Source of the DNA: Pseudomonas sp. Irchel s3b2
GTDB taxonomy: Bacteria > Pseudomonadota > Gammaproteobacteria > Pseudomonadales > Pseudomonadaceae
DNA: 64,000 bases
Direction of reading: 5' to 3'
Assembly (NCBI RefSeq): GCF_900187445.1
Contig: NZ_FYEB01000001.1
Coordinates: 496,001-560,000 of the forward strand
The notes under the pieces are model-generated. The model was not told where the DNA came from. It did no database searches and saw only the letters and a list, made by a program, of their open reading frames with translations. Positions within the stretch are counted from its first letter, which is position 1; each line of letters begins with the position of its first letter. Both the position numbers and the translations under genes were made by a program. Below, one piece after another: positions 43,858 to 53,180 of this stretch.

Positions 43858-44544
43858 TCAGCCCTTGAGCTTCTCGGCAATCCAGATGGTGTGGCGGGTG
43901 CCCTTGTTGCCGTGGGCGAAGACTTGCACTTCTTCGGCCTTGAAACCGGCTTTTTTCAGCTTGTCGGAAAACTGCCGGTCGGCGCTGGCCGACCACACCG
44001 CCAGCACGCCTTTGGGGCGCAGGGCCTTGGCGCAGGCACTCAGGCCTCCGGCAGAGTAGAGCCAGCTGTTGGCCTTCTGGGTCAGGCCTTCGGGGCCGTT
44101 GTCGACGTCGAGCATGATCGCATCGAAACCTTGTGGTTCGGCTTGCAACACTTTGGCCACATCTTCCATACGGATCACGGTGCGCGGGTCGAGCAGCGGG
44201 TTGCCGGCTTTCTCACCCAGCGGCCCACGGTTCCACTCAACCACACCGGGCACCAGCTCGGCGACCACCACTTCAGCCGTCTTGCCCAAATGCTTGAGCG
44301 CCGAGGCGAGGGTGAAGCCCATGCCCAGGCCACCGATCAATACCCGCGAATTTAGCCGGCCGGCGACCTTGCGGCAGGGGATTTCGGCCAGGGCATCTTC
44401 GGAGCCGTGCATGCGGGTGTTCATCAACTGCCCGCCGTCACCGCCCTGAATCTTGATGACGAAATCCTCGCCATATTCGAACAGGCACAAGGCACCGCCG
44501 TTTTCAGGGATGGGGGTGGTGTCGAGCAGAACGAAACGTTTCAT
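43858..44544 (-). CDS. Spermidine-synthase-like methyltransferase-fold protein
   Basis: 228 residues of the class I SAM fold as found in SpeE-like proteins: VLIGGLGMGFTLASAL (motif I), VVVAELVPGVVEWNRG (acidic beta-2) and FDAIMLDVDNGPEG (proton-acceptor region). The N-terminal tetramerising domain of true SpeE is short. Whether it makes polyamines is unproved. ATG at 44544, 29 bases after no gene; divergent from the Pro-rich gene. Confidence 0.82.
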   Translation of the reverse strand: MKRFVLLDTTPIPENGGALCLFEYGEDFVIKIQGGDGGQLMNTRMHGSEDALAEIPCRKVAGRLNSRVLIGGLGMGFTLASALKHLGKTAEVVVAELVPGVVEWNRGPLGEKAGNPLLDPRTVIRMEDVAKVLQAEPQGFDAIMLDVDNGPEGLTQKANSWLYSAGGLSACAKALRPKGVLAVWSASADRQFSDKLKKAGFKAEEVQVFAHGNKGTRHTIWIAEKLKG

Positions 44545-44640
44545 GGCGCTCTCTTGAGGAGAAATTGATATACGGAGGAAGGCAAACACGCGCAGTTGGG
44601 AGTAGCCTGCAAAAAGACAACAAGGCCAACGGAGCCATTG

Positions 44641-44931
44641 ATGAAGCGCACCATTCTAACGGTCATTGCCCTGGCCGCGCTCTCGATAACTGCAGTGCAG
44701 GCCCAGGAGCTGCAAACCATCCCCACCAGCCCCGTGCCGATGCCCGGCTCACCCGGCACCGCCACTCCGACGCCGTATCCACAGATCACCCCGACCAGCG
44801 TGCCTAAGGCCGGCACAGGCAGTGGCGGGCCACCGCTGTTGCCGCCGATCGAAATGCCTAACCCACCCAAAGACCAGACATTGCCAGGCCTTGAACCGAG
44901 CACGACGAAAATCAAAACGCCGGGCGGGTAG
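44641..44931 (+). CDS. Small exported Pro-rich protein
   Basis: 96 residues: a signal peptide MKRTILTVIALAALSITAVQAQ, then about 70 residues dominated by Pro, Thr, Gly and Ser, without predicted structure. No family recognised. Its TAG stop codon (44929-44931) is the first three bases of a palindrome whose other arm gives the stop of the convergent CNB gene. Confidence 0.75.
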   Translation: MKRTILTVIALAALSITAVQAQELQTIPTSPVPMPGSPGTATPTPYPQITPTSVPKAGTGSGGPPLLPPIEMPNPPKDQTLPGLEPSTTKIKTPGG

Positions 44932-44970
44932 TGTCTGTTTCACAAATAGTGTTTGTAAGACAGGACACTA
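44929..44970. repeat. Palindrome, TAGTGTCCTGTC family, holding two stop codons
   Basis: TAGTGTCTGTTTCACAAATA and the complement-like GTAAGACAGGACACTA form an imperfect hairpin; the arms match the 34327 element. Plus-strand TAG at 44929 ends the Pro-rich gene, minus-strand TAG at 44970 ends the CNB gene. A degenerate single arm (TAGTGTCTGGTGTTAAGAC) occurs at 45590. Confidence 0.85.
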
Positions 44971-45441
44971 AATCTGCTGTGAGAGCAGTTGCCCGTCGGC
45001 CATGCGCAAGCGTTTGGAGAGGGAGACGGCGAGGGCGCGGATGATCTTCGCGGCGATTTTTGGCGCATCGTTGAGCATCTTTTCCAGGGAGTCCTTGCCC
45101 AGATTGAGCAACTGGCAATTGCTCGCGGCCACGCAACTGGCCGAGCGCCGTTCACCATCGAGTACGGCCATTTCACCGAAGGCCCGACCGCTGCGCAAGG
45201 TAGCCATGGTCACCCGTTGCCCGTCGCTGTTGGTCTTCTGCACCGCGACCTGGCCGGTGTGGATGATGCACATGAAACTGCCGGCATCGCCCTCATGGAA
45301 AATCTCTTCACCTTCGGCGATGGTGCTGATGCTGAAGTAACCCGAAGCTGCCACGAAGTCTGCCGGCAACAGTTGATCGAACAGGCCGCAGTCCATCAGC
45401 CAGTCGCGAATTTCTTTGTTCAGTAAGGTCGGTTCTGACAT
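44968..45441 (-). CDS. Cyclic-nucleotide-binding-domain protein
   Basis: 157 residues, essentially a single CNB domain. GEEIFHEGDAGSFMCIIHTGQVAVQKTNSDGQRVTMATLRSGRAFGEMAVLDGERRSASCVAASNCQLLNLGKDSLEKML holds the phosphate-binding cassette FGEMAVLDGERRSAS with its Glu and Arg. No helix-turn-helix follows, so it is not a classic Crp-type regulator. A ligand is likely but unidentified. Confidence 0.88.
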   Translation of the reverse strand: MSEPTLLNKEIRDWLMDCGLFDQLLPADFVAASGYFSISTIAEGEEIFHEGDAGSFMCIIHTGQVAVQKTNSDGQRVTMATLRSGRAFGEMAVLDGERRSASCVAASNCQLLNLGKDSLEKMLNDAPKIAAKIIRALAVSLSKRLRMADGQLLSQQI

Positions 45442-45485
45442 GTCGTCACGGTCTTTTTCTTGTGTCTGTTCCGGGCACCGCCCTC

Positions 45486-45577
45486 TGTAGGAGCGAGGCT
45501 TGCCCGCGAAGGCGGTGTGACAGGCAACATTGATGTTGGATGTTAGTGCCTCTTCGCGGGCAAGCCTCGCTCCTACA
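45486..45577. repeat. REP inverted pair, reversed order
   Basis: Here the TGTAGGAGCGAGGCTTGCCC arm comes first and the complementary arm second. It lies between ptrB and the CNB gene, both on the minus strand. Confidence 0.9.
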
Positions 45578-45629
45578 AGGGATCGCGCCTAGTGTCTGGT
45601 GTTAAGACCGGCACACCGGGCCAAGTTCC

Positions 45630-47684
45630 TCAGGCGATGCCCAAAACCTTGAAAACAAATGCGTATTCGAGGGCTACGTCACGTAATCCCTGATAACGAC
45701 CGCTCATCCCGCCATGGCCGGCACCCAGTTCAGTCTTGAGCAACAAGGCGTTGGTGTCGGTTTTGGTCGCGCGCAATTTCGCCACCCATTTGGCCGCTTC
45801 CCAGTACTGCACACGACTATCGTTGTAGCCGGCGATCACCAACGTTGCCGGATAGGCTTGCGCGGTGACGTTTTCGTACGGGGCGTAGGCCTTGATCCGA
45901 TCATAGACGTCCGACTCTTGCGGGTTGCCCCACTCGTCGTATTCCGTGACGGTCAGCGGCAGCTCCGGGTCGAGCATGGTGTTAAGCACGTCGACGAACG
46001 GCACTTCGGCAATCGCCGCAGCGAACAGCTCTGGCCGCTGATTGAGCACCGCGCCGATCAGCAAACCACCGGCGCTGCCACCGCTGATCGCCAGCTGCGA
46101 TGGGGTCGTGAAACCGTTGGCGATCAGGTGTTCGGCGCAGGCGATGAAGTCGCTGAAGGTGTTGTGCTTGTGTTCCTGCTTGCCGGCGCGGTACCAGGCT
46201 TCGCCCAGTTCACCGCCACCTCGTACATGGGCGATGGCAAACGCCATGCCGCGATCCAGCAGGCTCAGGCGCGCGTGGGAGAACCACGGGTCGAGGCTTT
46301 CGCCGTAGGCGCCATAGCCGTACAGATAAAGCGGCGTCGGCTTGCCGAGGAACTCGCGTTTGACCACAAGGCTGACCGGCACTTGCGTACCATCCGGTGC
46401 AGTCGCCCAAAGCCGCTGGCTGACGTATGCATCGGCGTCGAACGGGCCGAGCACCGGGGTTTCCTTGAGGACTTTCTGCTCGCCGCTGCTCAGAATCACT
46501 TGGCGGATCTGTGCCGGACGGTTCAAGGCTTCGTAGCGCAGACGGATCCTGTCGCTGACAAATTCCAGGCTGTTCTGCACATGCAGGCTGTAGGCCGCAT
46601 CCGGCAATTGCACGCGATAGGGCACCAAATCCCGTGGGCGGACTTCGATGATCGGCAGGCCACCTTCGCGCAGGCTCAGGGTCATGGCCTCTGCGTTCAG
46701 GCTCATGCCTTCGAGCATCACGGTGTCGCTATGGGGAATCAGGTTCTGCCAGTCGGCTTCAGTCGGCGCGACGCCAGTATCGGCGGCCTGGTACAGGGCG
46801 AAGTTGATGCCGTCGCGGTTGGTACGGATCAGCCACGTCCACTCGCCATCGAGTTTGCCGTGATCGACATCGTACTCATGATCTTCGACCCTCGGCGCCA
46901 GGCAGGTAAAGGCCTGATGCGGCAGCGCAGCATCGAGCACCCAGACTTCGCTGGTGGTCTTGCTGCCCAGCGACAACAGCAGTTGCCGTTCGGAGCTTGA
47001 GCGGTAGCAATGCAGGAAGAATCGGCCGTCCGGCTCATGGAACACTTCTTCGGCCGCGGTGCCGTCCAGCCGATAGCGGAACAGTTTGTGCGGGCGATGG
47101 GTCTCGTCGAGTTCGCCGAAAAACAGCGTCAGGCTGTCGTTGGCCCAGGTCATGCTGCCGTCGCAGTTCTGGAATTCCAGTTCGCTGACGCGGCCACTGG
47201 ATAATTCCTTCACGAACAGCGTGTAAATCTCTTCGCCCGAGGAGTCGATGCTGTAGGCCAGACGCTGGTGGTCCGGGCTGATGCTGAACGCGCCCAGGGA
47301 AAAGAAGCCACCCTTGGCCAACACGTTCGGATCAAGCAGCAGTAGTTCCTGGCTTTCGTCTATCTGCAGGCTGCCATCGGCCGGACGCGGGCAGCGGTAG
47401 TGGCGGGCGTATTCGTCGCCGGCAGTGGTGCGGGTGTAATACAGGTACGGGCCCCAGGGGGAGGGCAGCGACAGATCGGTTTCGAGAATTCGCCCCTTGA
47501 TCTCCTCGAACAGGGTTTCGCGCAGCCCGGCCTGATCGGCGGTTTGCGCCTCTTGATAGCGGTTTTCAGCTTTCAGGTAATCGAGCACCGCGTCGGTGTC
47601 GCGCTCCTGCAGCCAGGCATACGGGTCAGAACCGTCGGCCTTGTGGGCAATCGGGGCGCTGTTGACGTTGGCGGATAGGGGCAT
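45630..47684 (-). CDS. ptrB: Oligopeptidase B (S9A prolyl oligopeptidase family)
   Basis: 684 residues, the usual size. A seven-bladed propeller (about 70-400) precedes the alpha/beta-hydrolase domain, with nucleophile Ser in ISGGSAGGLLIGAVL, Asp in NDSRVQYWE and His in GAGHGGMSGR. It cleaves short peptides after Arg or Lys in the cytosol. ATG at 47684 (MPLSANVNS); a longer frame upstream has no similarity. Flanked on both sides by REP-type elements. Confidence 0.92.
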   Translation of the reverse strand: MPLSANVNSAPIAHKADGSDPYAWLQERDTDAVLDYLKAENRYQEAQTADQAGLRETLFEEIKGRILETDLSLPSPWGPYLYYTRTTAGDEYARHYRCPRPADGSLQIDESQELLLLDPNVLAKGGFFSLGAFSISPDHQRLAYSIDSSGEEIYTLFVKELSSGRVSELEFQNCDGSMTWANDSLTLFFGELDETHRPHKLFRYRLDGTAAEEVFHEPDGRFFLHCYRSSSERQLLLSLGSKTTSEVWVLDAALPHQAFTCLAPRVEDHEYDVDHGKLDGEWTWLIRTNRDGINFALYQAADTGVAPTEADWQNLIPHSDTVMLEGMSLNAEAMTLSLREGGLPIIEVRPRDLVPYRVQLPDAAYSLHVQNSLEFVSDRIRLRYEALNRPAQIRQVILSSGEQKVLKETPVLGPFDADAYVSQRLWATAPDGTQVPVSLVVKREFLGKPTPLYLYGYGAYGESLDPWFSHARLSLLDRGMAFAIAHVRGGGELGEAWYRAGKQEHKHNTFSDFIACAEHLIANGFTTPSQLAISGGSAGGLLIGAVLNQRPELFAAAIAEVPFVDVLNTMLDPELPLTVTEYDEWGNPQESDVYDRIKAYAPYENVTAQAYPATLVIAGYNDSRVQYWEAAKWVAKLRATKTDTNALLLKTELGAGHGGMSGRYQGLRDVALEYAFVFKVLGIA

Positions 47685-47726
47685 GAATGGCTCTCGAACA
47701 ATGTACGGAATAGGGGCTTCGCAACC

Positions 47727-47815
47727 TGTAGAAGCGAGCTTGCTCGCGAAGAGGCCAGTCATTCAACATTTCTGGTGACTGACACACCGCTTTCGCGAGC
47801 AAGCTCGCTCCTACA
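47727..47815. repeat. REP pair, variant arms
   Basis: TGTAGAAGCGAGCTTGCTCG and its complement-like partner (47791-47815) in the divergent gap before the membrane-protein gene. The core CTTGCTCGCGAA differs from CTTGCCCGCGAA of the main class. Confidence 0.88.
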
Positions 47816-47899
47816 GGGGTTGCGCATGACAGACAGGTATTGGGACAAGCCTGACGTGCGAAAAGTCGTTACTATAAGCGCCTCTTTGCCTGCCTTGCC

Positions 47900-48397
47900 A
47901 TGGACACCATGACCGAGAACGACTATCTGATCGCTTGGGGCCTCTACGCCTTTGCCGCTTTAGGCTGCCTGTTGGTGTGGATGCGCATCACCCGCTGGAT
48001 GTGGCGTTGGCTGCGTGAACCGCTGCGGCTGCTGGTGGCGGTGTTGCTGTTCAGCCCGACCATCATCGACCCGGTGAAGGAAAAGGTCGCCCCGGCCATC
48101 GCCATTACTGCCCTCGACTTGCTGTTCAAGGTCGGCAATAACGCCTGGCGGGCGATTTCCGATCTGTTCATGTACGGCATGATTGCCTTCGGCATTTACA
48201 TGGTGTTCGTGGCGATCCGTTTTCCCATCGAGCGCGCCTCCAACGCTCGCAAGGAACAGGCGGCTGCCGCCAAGGCAGCTGCGCGGGCCGACGAGCCTGA
48301 CGACGATCAGCCTTTCGGCGGTGCCGGCGATGATCGTTACGGCCGGCCACCGGTGCCGAGCAATCCTCAGCGTTCGCGGGTCGAACCGCGTCTGTAA
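47900..48397 (+). CDS. Small membrane protein of unknown function
   Basis: 165 residues. Three predicted helices (about 8-27, 38-58 and 90-112), then a charged Ala-rich and Pro-rich C-terminal tail (from 120). Conserved in this neighbourhood in pseudomonads as I recall; no function is known to me. Two start codons, ATG at 47900 and 47909, are possible. 32 bases before the amidotransferase gene, so probably one unit with it. Confidence 0.78.
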   Translation: MDTMTENDYLIAWGLYAFAALGCLLVWMRITRWMWRWLREPLRLLVAVLLFSPTIIDPVKEKVAPAIAITALDLLFKVGNNAWRAISDLFMYGMIAFGIYMVFVAIRFPIERASNARKEQAAAAKAAARADEPDDDQPFGGAGDDRYGRPPVPSNPQRSRVEPRL

Positions 48398-48429
48398 CCG
48401 TGCCCCTGTACTGAATCGAGAGTCCGAGC

Positions 48430-49206
48430 ATGTGTGAGTTATTGGGCATGAGCGCCAATGTCCCGACCGATATCGTGTTCAGCTTCACCGGGCTGATGCA
48501 GCGCGGCGGCCGCACCGGCCCACACCGCGATGGTTGGGGCATCGCTTTTTATGAAGGCCGTGGCCTGCGGTTGTTTCAGGACCCGGCGGCGAGCAGCGAG
48601 TCGGAAGTGGCGAACCTGGTGCAGCGCTACCCAATCAAAAGCGAAGTGGTGATCGGGCACATCCGCCAGGCCAACGTCGGCAAGGTTTGCCTGTCCAACA
48701 CTCACCCGTTCGTGCGCGAGTTGTGGGGACGCAACTGGTGTTTCGCTCACAACGGCCAATTGGCCGATTTCAATCCGACCGCCAGTTTTTACCGCCCTGT
48801 TGGCGATACCGACAGCGAAGCGGCATTTTGCGATTTGCTCAATCGGGTTCGTGCAGCGTTTCCCGAGCCGGTAGAAGTCGAAGCACTGTTGCCAGACCTG
48901 GTGGCCGCCTGCGCCGAGTACCGCAGCAAAGGCGTATTCAACTGCTTGCTCAGCGACGGCGACTGGCTGTTCTGCTACTGCTCGAGCAAACTGGCGCAGA
49001 TCACCCGCCGTGCACCGTTCGGCCCGGCGCGTTTGAAGGACGTCGATGTGATCGTCGACTTCCAGGCCGAAACCACGCCCAATGACGTGGTCACAGTGAT
49101 TGCCACCGAACCCTTGACCGAAAACGAAACCTGGACCCGCTACGAACCGGGCCAATGGAGCCTTTGGCGACGCGGTGAATGCGTCAGCCAGGGCAAGACC
49201 GAATAA
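48430..49206 (+). CDS. Class II glutamine amidotransferase (YafJ-like)
   Basis: 258 residues. [14 protein letters not shown] gives Cys 2 as N-terminal nucleophile after Met removal. [18 protein letters not shown] and [35 protein letters not shown] complete the Gn_AT_II glutaminase fold. No synthase domain is attached, so the ammonia acceptor is unknown. YafJ/EgtC-type enzymes include gamma-glutamyl hydrolases. The DUF2937 gene follows after 14 bases. Confidence 0.87.
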   Translation: MCELLGMSANVPTDIVFSFTGLMQRGGRTGPHRDGWGIAFYEGRGLRLFQDPAASSESEVANLVQRYPIKSEVVIGHIRQANVGKVCLSNTHPFVRELWGRNWCFAHNGQLADFNPTASFYRPVGDTDSEAAFCDLLNRVRAAFPEPVEVEALLPDLVAACAEYRSKGVFNCLLSDGDWLFCYCSSKLAQITRRAPFGPARLKDVDVIVDFQAETTPNDVVTVIATEPLTENETWTRYEPGQWSLWRRGECVSQGKTE

Positions 49207-49220
49207 GGATCTCCCCCCCC

Positions 49221-49763
49221 ATGTTGCTCAGTTATCTTCGGCTGGTGTTGTTCGCGGCGGGCCTGTTGATCGGTGTCCAGGTGCCTGGGTTCATCAGTGA
49301 TTATGCCAAGCGGGTCGAGGCGCATCTGATCGAGGCGCAGACCGGTTTGAGCGGTTTTCAGGGCACGGCCAATCAGTTTTTCAAGGGTGATATGCAGGCG
49401 CTCGTGGCCCATTACCGTGCCAGCGAAGACCCGATCTTTCGCAGCGATGCCGACAGCCTGAGCACCTTGCTCACCCGTCAACTGGCCCTCGACAAGCAAT
49501 TCCAGGCCATGCAAGGCCCGTGGTACATCCGTTTCCTGCAAGTGGCCCTGGCTGCCGACCCGGATATTCGCAAGGAAACCTGGAATGGCTACAGCTACCA
49601 GATCCTGCTGACGCCGGAAGCGATGATCTGGGGCATGAGCGGCGCGTTGCTGCTGTCGTTCGGCATTGAATGCCTGTTCCGTCTGATCGACTGGGTGGTG
49701 CTGGGCGGCAAGCGTTTGCGCCAGAGCCGGCCGATCGAAGAGCGGGATTTGCGCGGGCTGTAA
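49221..49763 (+). CDS. DUF2937 membrane protein
   Basis: 180 residues with a membrane helix at each end (about 3-22 and 132-155) and a helical middle likely in the periplasm (ISDYAKRVEAHLIEAQTGL...). The length and LLIGVQVPGF start fit DUF2937. ATG at 49221, after a run of Cs and without a clear Shine-Dalgarno, so translation may depend on the preceding gene. Confidence 0.8.
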   Translation: MLLSYLRLVLFAAGLLIGVQVPGFISDYAKRVEAHLIEAQTGLSGFQGTANQFFKGDMQALVAHYRASEDPIFRSDADSLSTLLTRQLALDKQFQAMQGPWYIRFLQVALAADPDIRKETWNGYSYQILLTPEAMIWGMSGALLLSFGIECLFRLIDWVVLGGKRLRQSRPIEERDLRGL

Positions 49764-49771
49764 CACTGGAT

Positions 49772-49846
49772 CCGACTTGCTGGCGATTGCCGCGACACGG
49801 TATGCCTGGCAGGTCGCATCGCCGGCAAGTCGGCTCCTGTTTTTTA
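49772..49846. repeat. REP-type palindrome with T-run, probable terminator
   Basis: CCGACTTGCTGGCGAT (49772-49787) pairs with ATCGCCGGCAAGTCGG (49818-49833), one mismatch, over a 30-base loop; CTCCTGTTTTTT follows. It sits between the convergent DUF2937 and TonB-receptor genes. Confidence 0.8.
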
Positions 49847-51955
49847 CCAATCCACCGAGTAGCTCATGCTCAGCGTGCGGCCTTCGGCATTGGCGTACGG
49901 GGCTCTGGCGTTGGCCTGGGTGAACAGGTTCTGGTACGTGCGATCAGTCAGGTTATATACCCCGCCTTCAAGACGACCGACCGGCAGTTGCACGGAGCCG
50001 AGCAGGTCCACCAGCGTATAGCCTTCAATCTCGCGTCCGTTGTTGTCCTTGGCGGCGGCATCGTAACTGGACAAATGCATGCCTTGCAGGCGCAGGGTGT
50101 AGTCGTCTTCGGTGTAGCCGACAAACAGTGTGGTCTTGGCCGGTGAGATGCGCGTGGCCGGCAGATCGATCCATTTGCCGTTCTGCTCGGTCTCTCCTTT
50201 GGCCCAGGCATAAGTGCCACCCACCGACCAGCGATCGGTCGCGCGGTAGGTCAGGCTGTTTTCGATGCCGCGAACTCGCTCTTTCTGGTTGATCAGGCGC
50301 AATACGCGATCATTGGCATCGTAGAACTGAGTCACGTCCGAGGTGTTTTCGTACACGGTGACGTCAGCCTGCCACTGGTCCCAGTTGCCGCGCCAGCCCA
50401 GCTCGTAACTGTCGACCTTGATGGCCTGGGCATTGAGACTCTGAATGTCGAAGGTGCTGCTGACATCGCGCATGAAACGCTGGATATCCGGTAGTGAAAA
50501 CCCCTGGCTGTAATTGGCGAAAACGTCCTGGTTTTCACTCAGGTGGTAGACCGCCCCCAGGTTGTACAGGGTGGCATCGTACTTGAGGGTGTCACCGGGC
50601 AGCGTTGCGCGTACGCCGGTCTGGACGATCTGGCCATAAGCGATGCTGTCGGAGACCTCGCTTTCGATCCATTCACGGCGCACACCGCCACGCAAGGTCC
50701 AGTCACCGATGTCCCAGGACATCTGCCCGAACAGCGATTTGGTGGTGGTTTCGATGTCCGGGCCCAGCTCGTAGGTGGTGCCGGTCTTGGTGTAGGTCAG
50801 GCCATTGAGCGTGTATTGATCACCTCGTTGGCGGGAGCGCTCATTATTATAGTCGGCGCCCCAGACCAGATTACCCGTGGCACTCCCGATCGCCGGCAGT
50901 GGCGTGTCGATGGCCGCGCGCAGGCCGTAGACATCTTGCACACTGTTGTTGTCGGAGATCCCGGCCCTGCCTCGCGACAGGTCCGGAAAGAACAGTGCAT
51001 CGGCGCGGCGCCAGTAGCTTTCCAGTTGCAGGCCCTGACCGTAGAAGTCCTTGTCGGTGTAGTTGAGGTTGACCGCCTGGTTATGGGTATAGGGCTGGTC
51101 GTCGAGTTTCAGCCCTTTGACCGCCACGGCTTCCTGCCGGTTTGTCGGGTCTTTTGTGTAGCCAGTGTCCTGCTGGTCCTTGTAGTCCTGCAGCGACAGG
51201 CTAAGTTTTTTGTCGGCATCCAGTTCGTAACCGAAACGACCTTGCAGGTCATAGGTTTCGGTGTCCATGTTGCTGCCCTGGGAGGTGTCCTGAGGGATGC
51301 GGTTGCCGTTGCCATCGAACTGATCGTTACGCTGGGTCAGGTCGGCGGAGACGTACCAGTCCAGGGCATCCTTGCGCCCCGTCGCACTCTGAAAGGCTTC
51401 GTAGGCGAAGCCTTTGCGGTTGAGGTTATTGCCGCTGGTCAGGCCCAGTTTGCTGCTGTAGGCAATGTCCTGGCCCTGATTGCGCTTGGTGATGATGTTG
51501 ATGATGCCGCCTGAAGCACCGGCACCGTAGATGCTGCTGGCGCCGGAGATCACTTCGATGCGTTCGATGCTGGCCGGGGCGATGCTGTTGAGCTGGCGGA
51601 AGTTGTCGCGCGTGGCGTTCTGCGATACGCCGTCGATCAACACCAGCATGTTGCGCCCGCGCAGGGTTTGACCGAAGTTGCTCATCCCGCCGCTGGACGG
51701 TGCAAGACCGGGGACCAATTGCCCGAGGATGTCGGAGACCCGGCGCCCCGCGCCGCTCTGTTCACGGACCTGCTGTTCATCGATCACCTGGACCGAGCCC
51801 GGAATCGAAGCAATGCTCGCTTCGCTACGAGTCGCGGAGACGACGGTGGCTTGCATGTTCAAGGTGCCGGGCTGCTGCTCGGTATCCTCGGCCCAGGTCT
51901 GGGCGCTGAAGGTACCGAGCAGCGGGATCAGCAGGGAGAGTTTGGTTCGGGTCAT
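49844..51955 (-). CDS. TonB-dependent siderophore receptor, IutA-like
   Basis: 703 residues. A signal peptide (to about residue 22) is followed by the plug domain (TLNMQATVVSATRSEASIASIPGSVQVID...), with GRRVSDILGQLVPGLAPSSGG and LRGRNMLVLIDGVSQNATRD resembling the ferric-aerobactin receptor IutA, and a 22-strand barrel ending YSVDW. No N-terminal signalling extension, so it is probably not tied to an ECF sigma factor. It brings a ferric carboxylate-hydroxamate- or citrate-type siderophore into the periplasm; it ends the NIS-MFS-receptor operon. Confidence 0.9.
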   Translation of the reverse strand: MTRTKLSLLIPLLGTFSAQTWAEDTEQQPGTLNMQATVVSATRSEASIASIPGSVQVIDEQQVREQSGAGRRVSDILGQLVPGLAPSSGGMSNFGQTLRGRNMLVLIDGVSQNATRDNFRQLNSIAPASIERIEVISGASSIYGAGASGGIINIITKRNQGQDIAYSSKLGLTSGNNLNRKGFAYEAFQSATGRKDALDWYVSADLTQRNDQFDGNGNRIPQDTSQGSNMDTETYDLQGRFGYELDADKKLSLSLQDYKDQQDTGYTKDPTNRQEAVAVKGLKLDDQPYTHNQAVNLNYTDKDFYGQGLQLESYWRRADALFFPDLSRGRAGISDNNSVQDVYGLRAAIDTPLPAIGSATGNLVWGADYNNERSRQRGDQYTLNGLTYTKTGTTYELGPDIETTTKSLFGQMSWDIGDWTLRGGVRREWIESEVSDSIAYGQIVQTGVRATLPGDTLKYDATLYNLGAVYHLSENQDVFANYSQGFSLPDIQRFMRDVSSTFDIQSLNAQAIKVDSYELGWRGNWDQWQADVTVYENTSDVTQFYDANDRVLRLINQKERVRGIENSLTYRATDRWSVGGTYAWAKGETEQNGKWIDLPATRISPAKTTLFVGYTEDDYTLRLQGMHLSSYDAAAKDNNGREIEGYTLVDLLGSVQLPVGRLEGGVYNLTDRTYQNLFTQANARAPYANAEGRTLSMSYSVDW

Positions 51956-51968
51956 GACGTGGTCTTTT

Positions 51969-53180
51969 TTAGTTGTGATAAGTGTGGGGCGATAAGGTCG
52001 AGCGGTCAGGCGCGGTGTTGAACGAACGCACCCAGCGGATCCCGATGGCGGCGATGGCGTAGGTCAGCGCCACCAGCCAGAAACTGTGAGCCAGGCCGAC
52101 CAGGCCCATGCCGATCCCGCCAAGGACGACACCGAGCAGCGCGCCAGCCTTTGCCGCGCTGTTGCCGAGGCCGAGCGCAAAGCCTTGCTGGTGTACGGAA
52201 ATGGTGTTGGCGATCAGTGCATAGGCGACGGGCAGGAGGGCGCCTTGCCAGATGCCCCAGACGAGTCGACTGACGAGAAACCCCAGCCATTCGTTGGCCA
52301 ATGCCGCGGCCGCCAGCGTCAGCGCACATAGCCAGGCCACGCCTTCGATGACGCGCAAGGTGTGGGCCGGCTGCCAGCGGTCGAACAGGCGTCCCCATAG
52401 CGGTGCGGAAACGGCCAGGGTCGCGGCGCTCGCCGCGTAGGTGGCGCCGATCAGCCAGCTCGGGGCATGCAGAATGTTCGCGACGTACAGCGCGTAGAAC
52501 GACTGCGGCATCATCTTCGCGGCTTGAATCAACACGATTACCAACAGGATTCCACCGAGCCAGCCTTTGGGCAGGGCCACCGGTTCAAGCGCTTTTTTCT
52601 TCGAGGTCCGAGCCTTGTCGGCCGGCAGGAAAAAACTCCCCAGTGCGCACAGCAGGCAAATCGCCGTCGCGCCATAACAGAGCAGGGCAAACCCCGAGAC
52701 GTCCATCAGCCAGCCACCCAGCACCGGGCCGATCAATGAGCCGACGGCGGTTGCCGATTGCAGACGGGCCAGGGTGTGACCACGGCTGGAACTGTCGCAG
52801 CAGGCCAATGCATAGGCTTGCGCGGCAGCGAGAAAACCGGCCAATGCGCCCTGCATCACGCGAATACCCACCAGCAGCCACGGGTCGAGGGTGATGGCCG
52901 CCAACCCTTGGCACAATGCGAGTGCCAGCAACGCCCGAACAATCATCGGTTTGTGTCCGGTGCGATCCCCCAACCGGCCCCACAGGGGCGTCAGGAGCAT
53001 GGCCGCCAGCATCGGGCCGGCATAGACCATCGCCGATAACAGCGCGGTGTAGCCGGCACCCTCCGGCCCGAGCAGATGCTGGATCTGCAAGGGCCAGAAC
53101 GGGCCACTCATTTCCATTGCGCCCATGGAGACAAACTGGATGACGATCAGCAGTCGCAAGGCGCGACCGTCAGAACGCAT
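51969..53180 (-). CDS. MFS exporter, probably for the siderophore
   Basis: 403 residues with 12 predicted helices. AMLLTPLWGRLGDRTGHKPMIVRALLALALCQGLAAI is the loop 2-3 signature, and GLVWGIWQGALLPVAYALIANTISVHQQG is a second-half hallmark of drug-type MFS proteins. It overlaps the synthetase gene by 11 bases and lies 13 bases before the receptor gene, a layout seen in NIS loci where the MFS protein exports the product. Confidence 0.87.
   Translation of the reverse strand: MRSDGRALRLLIVIQFVSMGAMEMSGPFWPLQIQHLLGPEGAGYTALLSAMVYAGPMLAAMLLTPLWGRLGDRTGHKPMIVRALLALALCQGLAAITLDPWLLVGIRVMQGALAGFLAAAQAYALACCDSSSRGHTLARLQSATAVGSLIGPVLGGWLMDVSGFALLCYGATAICLLCALGSFFLPADKARTSKKKALEPVALPKGWLGGILLVIVLIQAAKMMPQSFYALYVANILHAPSWLIGATYAASAATLAVSAPLWGRLFDRWQPAHTLRVIEGVAWLCALTLAAAALANEWLGFLVSRLVWGIWQGALLPVAYALIANTISVHQQGFALGLGNSAAKAGALLGVVLGGIGMGLVGLAHSFWLVALTYAIAAIGIRWVRSFNTAPDRSTLSPHTYHN

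Noticed and set aside
45714..47000. A 428-codon plus-strand frame opposite ptrB
   Set aside because: Shadow of oligopeptidase B, whose Ser-Asp-His triad is clear on the minus strand.
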